Source of the DNA: Thermoplasmata archaeon
GTDB taxonomy: Archaea; Thermoplasmatota; Thermoplasmata; Thermoplasmatales; Thermoplasmataceae
Assembly: GCA_021797025.1 (NCBI GenBank)
Contig: JAKAAK010000215.1
Coordinates: forward strand, 1 to 5,422
Reading direction: 5' to 3'
DNA length: 5,422 bases
Part shown: one piece after another, positions 1 to 4,458 of the stretch
How positions within the stretch are numbered: the first letter of the stretch is position 1
Layout of the letters: each line of letters opens with the position of its first letter
Notes under the pieces: model-generated
What the model saw: only the letters and a program-made list of their open reading frames with translations
Databases searched by the model: none
What the model was told of the DNA's origin: nothing
Translations under genes and position numbers: made by a program

Positions 1-53
1 CAACGCCCATATATGTAGGGGGGATAGAACATGATAGCAATAATAAGGATTAG
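1..53 (+). CDS. possible 3' tail of the upstream gene (rpsE expected), frame uncertain
   Basis: In archaeal spc operons the gene before L30 is normally ribosomal protein S5, so the first bases may hold its end. Three readings are possible: one stops at TAG 16-18, one at TGA 32-34 (overlapping the L30 ATG as ATGA), and one at TAG 51-53, giving a short tail [16 protein letters not shown]. The third reads most like protein but would overlap L30 by 23 bp. Too little is present to recognise S5. The assignment rests on gene order only. Confidence 0.25.
   Translation, partial: TPIYVGGIEHDSNNKD
18..25 (+). promoter_or_regulatory. Shine-Dalgarno-like site for rpl30
   Basis: The run GGGGGGAT ends five bases before the L30 ATG. 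It resembles the archaeal GGAGGTGAT ribosome-binding consensus, with a good purine run but not a perfect match. It supports the ATG at 31 as the start, which also begins at the expected first residues of the L30 family. Confidence 0.55.
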
Positions 54-525
54 AGGAAGCACTGGCATAAAACCTGCGGCGGAAAAAACAGCAGAATTAC
101 TGAACCTTAATAGAATAAACCACATGGTTATTTTTCCGGAATCAGAAAGCATAAATGGAATGCTTAACCGTGTAAAAGATTATGTAACATGGGGAGAGAT
201 AGATGAAGAAACTCTGGAACTAGTTCTAAAGGACAGGGTTCTGCTAACAGGGCATAAAAAATTGACTGAAGATTATCTAAAAGAATCAGGTTATTCTTCC
301 ATCGGCGACATGGCAAAGAAATTAATTGATGGCAACGTAAAATTCAAGGATTTACCTGATATTAATCCTGTAATAAGGCTTAATCCACCTAAAGGAGGAT
401 ATGAGGCAATACAGAAACCCTTCCACCAGAAGGGCTCAGCTGGGTACAGGGGCAGTAAAATTAATAACCTAATAAGAAGAATGATAATTCCGGGGGTGAA
501 TATAAATGGTGAGAACAAAAACTAA
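31..525 (+). CDS. rpl30: large ribosomal subunit protein L30 (uL30, archaeal L7e-like)
   Basis: L30 is a structural protein of the 50S subunit. The 164-residue product begins [12 protein letters not shown], the first beta strand and turn of the L30 fold. The family's pattern of a helix (about residues 15-26), a second strand around HMVIF (31-35) and the [15 protein letters not shown] segment (44-58) follows. Like other archaeal and eukaryotic members, and unlike the roughly 60-residue bacterial L30, it carries a long C-terminal extension with the family's [10 protein letters not shown] (116-125) and basic [17 protein letters not shown] (135-151) segments that should contact rRNA. The length fits the archaeal family, usually about 150-160 residues. 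The last residues (about 158-164) are encoded by DNA that also encodes the L15 start, a 20-bp overlap. It is the first complete gene in the window and is probably transcribed with the genes that follow. Confidence 0.95.
   Translation: MIAIIRIRGSTGIKPAAEKTAELLNLNRINHMVIFPESESINGMLNRVKDYVTWGEIDEETLELVLKDRVLLTGHKKLTEDYLKESGYSSIGDMAKKLIDGNVKFKDLPDINPVIRLNPPKGGYEAIQKPFHQKGSAGYRGSKINNLIRRMIIPGVNINGENKN
492..499 (+). promoter_or_regulatory. Shine-Dalgarno site for rpl15, inside rpl30
   Basis: GGGGGTGA lies six bases before the L15 ATG at 506 and matches GGAGGTGA at seven of eight positions. It sits inside the L30 coding sequence, so L15 translation can begin independently although the two genes overlap by 20 bp. 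It is the clearest ribosome-binding site in the window and fixes the L15 start. Confidence 0.65.
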
Positions 526-913
526 AAAGTTAAGAGGAGGCCATTATGGCAGAGGCATGAAGTCTGGCAGAGGAAAGGGCAAAAAGGGAGGAAATGGAAT
601 GGCCGGTCTTGGAGGTCACAGAAAAATATGGTTGATCATTCACGACAAAAACCATTACGGCGTTCACGGATTTACAATCCATTCAAAAACCTACAAAAAT
701 TCCATAACACTTCGTCAGCTCAATGATCGTTACGATGAATTGAAGGCAAATGGCTACGTTGTAGATGATTTAATAGATCTTGAAAGTGCCGGATATACCA
801 AACTGCTTGGAACAGGAAACTTTGAGGTGAAGTGCAGAATTAAGATACCGCAGGTTACCGAAAAAACTATTAATAAGCTTTCTAATTACGGTACTAAGAT
901 AGAAAATGACTGA
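506..913 (+). CDS. rpl15: large ribosomal subunit protein L15 (uL15, archaeal L27Ae-like)
   Basis: L15 is a 23S rRNA-binding protein of the 50S subunit, important for late large-subunit assembly. The 135-residue product has the diagnostic Gly/Arg/Lys-rich N-terminal tail (residues 8-40, with [20 protein letters not shown] and [13 protein letters not shown]), which threads into rRNA. It is followed by HYGVHGF (50-56), typical of archaeal and eukaryotic L15/L27A, and by a small globular domain with the [15 protein letters not shown] strand region (100-114). It is slightly shorter than many archaeal homologues, which I recall at about 145-150 residues, through a short C-terminus. The start is fixed by the ribosome-binding site at 492-499. 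It overlaps L30 by 20 bp upstream and secY by 8 bp downstream. Confidence 0.95.
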   Translation: MVRTKTKKLRGGHYGRGMKSGRGKGKKGGNGMAGLGGHRKIWLIIHDKNHYGVHGFTIHSKTYKNSITLRQLNDRYDELKANGYVVDDLIDLESAGYTKLLGTGNFEVKCRIKIPQVTEKTINKLSNYGTKIEND

Positions 914-2666
914 AATCCGTAGAAATAAGGGAGTTGCAATCCCTGTAATATTTATATTCGCCCTGTTCATTGTTGTATTTTATTATTTTTCCCATTACAC
1001 AGGGCTCAAATTAGTCATACTTGGGTTATTATCATCCCCACTTTTTATTATTGCGTATCTGCTTTTGAGCTATCAGGGACCTAAGAAGAGCAAGCTATAT
1101 GGACTTGAAAACCTTACAGCAAAACTTCCTGCAGTGAAGAAGGCTAAAGGACACGTATCCTTTAAACACAAAATGATGTGGACCGCGGTAGTTGTCCTTA
1201 TATATTTTGCCCTGACAAATATCTATATATACGGGCTTAACACATCCAAAACAGTGGATGTCTTTGCATCGTTCAGGGCAATTTTTGCCGGTGCCTCTGG
1301 ATCATTAATGGATCTTGGGATTGGACCCATTGTAACAGCAAGCATAGTAATGCAGTTATTTGCGGGTGCAAAAATATTTAATCTTGATCTCAGTGATTCC
1401 AGCGATAAGGCAATGTATCAAGGATTCCAGAAGCTTCTGGTAATCATAATGATATTTGTAGAGGCAATTCCCCAGGCTTTCGGATTCCTCGTACCAGACG
1501 CGGGACTCGTATCCAGTATAGCACACGTTGTTCCCGGGTACGGTGAATTCCTGGCACAGAGCATTATCATTCTGCAGCTATTCTTCGGGTCATATCTAGT
1601 ATTTCTAATGGACGAGGTTGTATCCAAATATGGAATAGGTTCAGGTATTTCTCTATTCATCGCCGCTGGAGTATCCCAGCAATTGTTTACAGGCACATTT
1701 AACTGGATACCTTCTACCATAACATCCCCGTTGTCGCTTTCCAACCCGCCTGCTGGTGCAATACCAAAGGCACTATATCTGTTCATGAATGCACCTGGTT
1801 CATATCTGACAAACACAGGTATGGAGCAGATACTCTTTGCGCAGCCAAATCCAATGATAGCACTTGTTGGAACTCTGCTCATATTCTTTATAGTAGCCTT
1901 CTTCCAGAGCAGCAAGATAGAGCTACCCATAGCACATGAGCGTGTCCGGGGTGCTAGGGGAAGGTATCCACTACAGCTTTTATATGCTTCAAACATACCG
2001 GTTATACTTGCCACAGCGCTTCTGGCGAACATATCTATGTGGACACTGCTATTCTGGCACAGTCCTGTTCTGGATAAGATTCCTATATTGGGTCATAGCC
2101 ATTTGCTTGGCTCTTATGCCTCATCAGCGCAGATTTCGGCACTTGGTATATCCTCGACCACACCAACTGGGGGACTGGCGTTTTATCTTTATACGCCCAA
2201 CGGCCTATCAGACTGGTTATTCCCCATATTACAACCCTCGGTCTCACAGAGCGTGTTATTGGGTCATACACCTGTGGAAGAGCTGATCCACATAATAGTG
2301 TTTATGGCATTTCTAGTTGGATTCAGTATACTCTTTGCAAAGTTCTGGATTGAAACAACCAACATGGGTCCGGAGGCTGTGGCCAAACAGATACGTTCCA
2401 GCGGTATGCAGATACCTGGATTCCGGCGTGATCCACGTATAATGGCGAAGGTACTGAGCAAGTACATACCCGCAATAACTATATTCAGCGGTGCAATTGT
2501 GGGAATACTGGCGGGAGCTGCCGATCTTATAGGTACGGTTGGAGACACAAGTGGTACCGGTCTTTTGCTGGCTGTGGGGATTGTAATACAATTCTATGAG
2601 GCCATGGGAAGAGAACAATTAATGGAAATGCATCCATTGATCAGGCAGTTCTTCAGTGGTGGATGA
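906..2666 (+). CDS. secY: protein translocase channel SecY (Sec61 alpha homologue), with N-terminal extension
   Basis: SecY is the membrane channel through which ribosomes export or insert proteins, working with SecE and Sec61-beta. Family landmarks: KLYGLENLTAKLPAVKKAKGHVSFKHK then TM1 (about 64-110, quoted in parts), LGIGPIVTASIVMQL (137-151, TM2), YQGFQKLL (171-178), DEVVSKYGIGSGISLFIAAGVSQ (236-258, start of TM5), the basic cytosolic ribosome-facing loop with HERVRGARGRYP (344-355), SNIPVILATALLANI (362-376, TM7), FWIETTNMGPEAVAKQIRSSG (480-500) and the TM10 region FYEAMGRE (563-570). At 586 residues it is far longer than Methanocaldococcus SecY, recalled as about 436. The surplus is an N-terminal segment of about 65-80 residues with two extra hydrophobic helices (about 10-29 and 34-55), plus three large outer loops. 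No ATG lies between residue 1 and M90 in frame, so the ATG at 906 is the likely start. It has no strong ribosome-binding site and overlaps L15 by 8 bp, suggesting coupled translation. Confidence 0.96.
   Translation: MTEIRRNKGVAIPVIFIFALFIVVFYYFSHYTGLKLVILGLLSSPLFIIAYLLLSYQGPKKSKLYGLENLTAKLPAVKKAKGHVSFKHKMMWTAVVVLIYFALTNIYIYGLNTSKTVDVFASFRAIFAGASGSLMDLGIGPIVTASIVMQLFAGAKIFNLDLSDSSDKAMYQGFQKLLVIIMIFVEAIPQAFGFLVPDAGLVSSIAHVVPGYGEFLAQSIIILQLFFGSYLVFLMDEVVSKYGIGSGISLFIAAGVSQQLFTGTFNWIPSTITSPLSLSNPPAGAIPKALYLFMNAPGSYLTNTGMEQILFAQPNPMIALVGTLLIFFIVAFFQSSKIELPIAHERVRGARGRYPLQLLYASNIPVILATALLANISMWTLLFWHSPVLDKIPILGHSHLLGSYASSAQISALGISSTTPTGGLAFYLYTPNGLSDWLFPILQPSVSQSVLLGHTPVEELIHIIVFMAFLVGFSILFAKFWIETTNMGPEAVAKQIRSSGMQIPGFRRDPRIMAKVLSKYIPAITIFSGAIVGILAGAADLIGTVGDTSGTGLLLAVGIVIQFYEAMGREQLMEMHPLIRQFFSGG
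2658..2662 (+). promoter_or_regulatory. Shine-Dalgarno-like site bearing on the adk start
   Basis: GGTGG at the end of secY is directly adjacent to the ATG at 2663 but six bases before a second in-frame ATG at 2669. Spacing therefore favours 2669, which would give a protein starting MRVVISGIPG as in other archaeal adenylate kinases. The ATGA overlap with the secY stop favours 2663 if translation is by re-initiation. Confidence 0.4.
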
Positions 2667-3211
2667 ATATGAGAGTTGTAATTTCAGGCATTCCTGGTGT
2701 GGGCAAATCTACAGTCCTGGAAATGGTTTCAAAAAAAACACAGTATGAAATAATAAACTTCGGTTCCCTGATGTTTGATATGGCGCGGGACCTTGATCTT
2801 GTTAAATCAAGGGATGACATACGTGGACTTGATGTAGATACACAGAAAAATCTACAGAAAAAGGCATCAAATAAGATTGGGAAAATGGATAACATCATCA
2901 TAGATACACATATGTCTATAAAATCACCTGCAGGATATCTTCCTGGATTGCCGGAATGGGTTCTCAGGGAATTGATGGTCTCTTCATATTTCCTAATTGA
3001 ATCCACTCCTGAGGAAATTAAACGGAGAAGGGAAAACGACTCAACCAGGAAGAGAGACGGAGATACTGTAAATGACATAAAGGAACATCAGGAGGTAAAC
3101 AGATACTACGCAGCTGCTTATTCAGTATATTCAGGAGCCACAATAAAGTATATATATAATCCAGACAATCATGCAGAGATAGCAGCAGAAAATATACTGA
3201 GAGGGTTATAA
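2663..3211 (+). CDS. adkA: archaeal-type adenylate kinase (AdkA)
   Basis: This cytosolic enzyme catalyses ATP + AMP = 2 ADP. The 182-residue product belongs to the archaeal AdkA family, not the bacterial Adk family. It has a P-loop GIPGVGKST at residues 9-17, INFGSLMFDMA (31-41) and GLDVDTQKNLQKKA (55-68) as in Methanococcus-type enzymes. It also has DTHMSIKSPAGYLPGLPEWV (81-100), the AMP/Walker-B region, an arginine-rich lid RRRENDSTRKRD (121-132), and EHQEVNR (141-147) followed by GATIKYIYNPDN (158-169). The length fits the family (about 190). Characterised members are trimers, so a trimer is likely here. The start may be ATG 2663 (ATGA overlap with secY) or ATG 2669, two codons later, which has the better ribosome-binding spacing. 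The gene abuts the EMC3-like gene without spacer. Adk next to secY is an order shared by many archaea and also by bacterial spc operons. Confidence 0.94.
   Translation: MNMRVVISGIPGVGKSTVLEMVSKKTQYEIINFGSLMFDMARDLDLVKSRDDIRGLDVDTQKNLQKKASNKIGKMDNIIIDTHMSIKSPAGYLPGLPEWVLRELMVSSYFLIESTPEEIKRRRENDSTRKRDGDTVNDIKEHQEVNRYYAAAYSVYSGATIKYIYNPDNHAEIAAENILRGL
3149..3160 (+). promoter_or_regulatory. candidate internal TATA box ahead of the EMC3-like gene
   Basis: TATATATATAAT lies inside the end of adk, preceded by ATAAAG (3143-3148), which fits five of six positions of the archaeal BRE pattern RNWAAW. Archaeal transcription usually starts about 25 bases beyond the TATA centre, so a start near 3180 would leave a leader of about 30 bases before the ATG at 3212. 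The same bases encode KYIYN, and such runs arise by chance in AT-rich genes, so this is weak. Confidence 0.22.
3199..3205 (+). promoter_or_regulatory. Shine-Dalgarno-like site for the EMC3-like gene
   Basis: GAGAGGG is a purine run six bases before the ATG at 3212, inside the last codons of adk. It is a partial match to GGAGGTG and supports ATG 3212, which directly follows the adk stop, as the start. Confidence 0.4.
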
Positions 3212-3898
3212 ATGCAACAGGGAAACAACAGGCCAGCACAGAATCCGCAAATGACCAAGTTCATGATGATAGAGTTTGTATTCATGTTTGCAGGACTCGG
3301 TCTAATCTTTATTATAAGTGATCCATCTATAAGAAACCCGTTGGGGCACTATCTGAATTATGTATTTATGCCCCTTCTGGGTTTTAACTATGAACTTCCG
3401 ATTTTAACGCTAATGCTTACAGGAATCATCCTGGGACTGATATCATCTATACCTAGATACTTCTTTACGGACTGGTTAAAAATGGGCAAAATGCAGACAA
3501 TTAGCAAGGCTTATTCAAAGGCTATGAGAGAGGCGTATAGATCCGGAGATCGTGTAAGGCAGCAGAAGCTTCAGAAAATGCAGATGCAGAGACAGATGGA
3601 TCAGGCAGCACTTTCCATGAACACCATGAAACCATTAATGGTTACTGAAATATTCTTCTTCCTGATATTTATATGGCTTTATGTTTTCATGCTCACACTA
3701 CATTATCAGTATGTATCCATGCCCTGGGATCTGAACCTCAATATAGTCACATCAAAGATATACATAATGCCACTCTGGATGGCACTGTACACCCTAGGGA
3801 ACCTTGCGGTGGGATATTTTGTAACTATGATTATGAAGTACATTGACTTCACATACAAGCTAAGGAAAATGGATGAGGATACGGCGCAATCAATATGA
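3212..3898 (+). CDS. EMC3/TMCO1-like membrane insertase (DUF106, Oxa1 superfamily)
   Basis: The 228-residue membrane protein sits where archaeal genomes usually carry the DUF106 protein between adk and cmk. Visible hydrophobic segments are about 18-35, 63-83, 143-163 and 185-207. Between the second and third lies a long polar helical segment (about 88-140, SKAYSKAMREAYRSGDRVRQ then QKLQKMQMQRQMDQ), likely a cytosolic coiled coil. A membrane helix, a cytosolic coiled coil, then two helices is the core layout of the Oxa1/YidC/Get1/EMC3 superfamily. Known members insert membrane proteins. Insertion of proteins at the ribosome or SecY is inferred here from family and from linkage to secY and ribosomal genes. 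The coiled coil is methionine- and glutamine-rich. It abuts adk exactly and overlaps cmk by 4 bp (ATGA). The family call comes from layout, motifs and position, not from a search. Confidence 0.85.
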   Translation: MQQGNNRPAQNPQMTKFMMIEFVFMFAGLGLIFIISDPSIRNPLGHYLNYVFMPLLGFNYELPILTLMLTGIILGLISSIPRYFFTDWLKMGKMQTISKAYSKAMREAYRSGDRVRQQKLQKMQMQRQMDQAALSMNTMKPLMVTEIFFFLIFIWLYVFMLTLHYQYVSMPWDLNLNIVTSKIYIMPLWMALYTLGNLAVGYFVTMIMKYIDFTYKLRKMDEDTAQSI

Positions 3899-4431
3899 TA
3901 ATCACTATTAGTGGTGAATCTGGATCTGGCAAAACAACCGTAGGTAAACTCTTGGCGGAAAAACTAAATTTTGGATTTTTTTCAGGTGGATATTTTTTCA
4001 GGAAAAAGGCAGAAGAATCAGGAATGAGTCTCATAGATTTCAGTAACTATGCAGAAAAGCACCCAGAAATTGATTTGGATCAGGATAAAATGATTCTTGA
4101 TTTTATGAAAAATAACGATAATATAGTTATGGAATCCAGGCTTTCCGGTATATTGGCCCATGGTAAATTAAATGCAGTAAAAATATATCTAAACACATCT
4201 TTTAATGTCAGAAGTAAACGGCTTATTGATAGAGATAACGGCACAGATAAACAACAGATTATTTCAAGATCGAAGTCCGAAATTCTGCGTTATATGGAAT
4301 TTTACGGTATTGATTACAGGGTATTCAGCTATTATGATTACATTGTAGATACAGATAATCTCACTCCTGAAGCCATAGTTGAAGGTATTATTAACTATAT
4401 AAACAACATTTATGCCAAAAACAAAGATTAA
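3895..4431 (+). CDS. cmk: cytidylate kinase (archaeal CMP/dCMP kinase)
   Basis: This cytosolic enzyme transfers phosphate from ATP to CMP or dCMP, making CDP for RNA and DNA precursor synthesis. The 178-residue product starts MIITISGESGSGKTTVGKLLAEKL (quoted as motif; P-loop at residues 7-15). It continues with the family's SGGYFFRKKAEESGMSLIDF (30-49) and NYAEKHPEIDLDQDK (51-65). VMESRLSG (78-85) corresponds to the usual VIEGRLAG substrate-site segment. RDNGTDKQQIISRSKSEILR (113-132) is the lid region, and YGIDYRVFSYYDYIVDTD (137-154) the conserved C-terminal motif. Length matches archaeal Cmk (about 175-180). Differences from the commonest form are GES for GPP in the P-loop and MES for LEG, both conservative. 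The start overlaps the EMC3 stop as ATGA, and no ribosome-binding site stands close by, so translation is probably coupled. In archaea with L34e and L14e those genes lie just before it; here they are absent. Confidence 0.94.
   Translation: MIITISGESGSGKTTVGKLLAEKLNFGFFSGGYFFRKKAEESGMSLIDFSNYAEKHPEIDLDQDKMILDFMKNNDNIVMESRLSGILAHGKLNAVKIYLNTSFNVRSKRLIDRDNGTDKQQIISRSKSEILRYMEFYGIDYRVFSYYDYIVDTDNLTPEAIVEGIINYINNIYAKNKD
4390..4403 (+). promoter_or_regulatory. candidate BRE/TATA promoter for the truB homologue
   Basis: TATATAAA at 4396-4403 is a good archaeal TATA box, and the six bases before it, ATTAAC, fit five of six positions of the BRE pattern RNWAAW. Starting about 25 bases beyond the TATA centre predicts an RNA start near 4425 and a leader of about 34 bases before the ATG at 4459. 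It lies in the last codons of cmk, just ahead of the only junction in the window that has a real gap. This is inferred from sequence alone; read-through from upstream remains possible. Confidence 0.35.
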
Positions 4432-4458
4432 AATCAGATTTACAATAGAGTATAAATT

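Noticed and set aside
1198..1232. TATATATTTT and ATATATAC runs in secY as promoters
   Set aside because: They encode the first canonical membrane helix, no gene start follows nearby, and AT-rich Ile/Tyr codons explain them.
1418..2032. Long antisense open frame (204 codons) opposite secY
   Set aside because: It lies wholly opposite strongly conserved SecY motifs, has no recognisable domain, and looks like a shadow of membrane-protein codon bias.
1936..2286. Same-strand 116-codon open frame inside secY
   Set aside because: The SecY frame is intact with family motifs across this region; the alternative peptide is a low-quality out-of-frame reading.
2653..3078. Antisense 141-codon open frame opposite adk
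   Set aside because: It mirrors the conserved adenylate kinase gene and has no recognisable motif or ribosome-binding site that I can see.
4451..4458. TATAAATT directly before the truB ATG as a TATA box
   Set aside because: It touches the start codon, and archaeal transcription would begin about 25 bases inside the gene, so it cannot drive this start.
4432..4458. The 27-bp cmk-truB gap as a terminator or small RNA
   Set aside because: It has no T tract of note and no obvious inverted repeat, and it is too short for an RNA gene.
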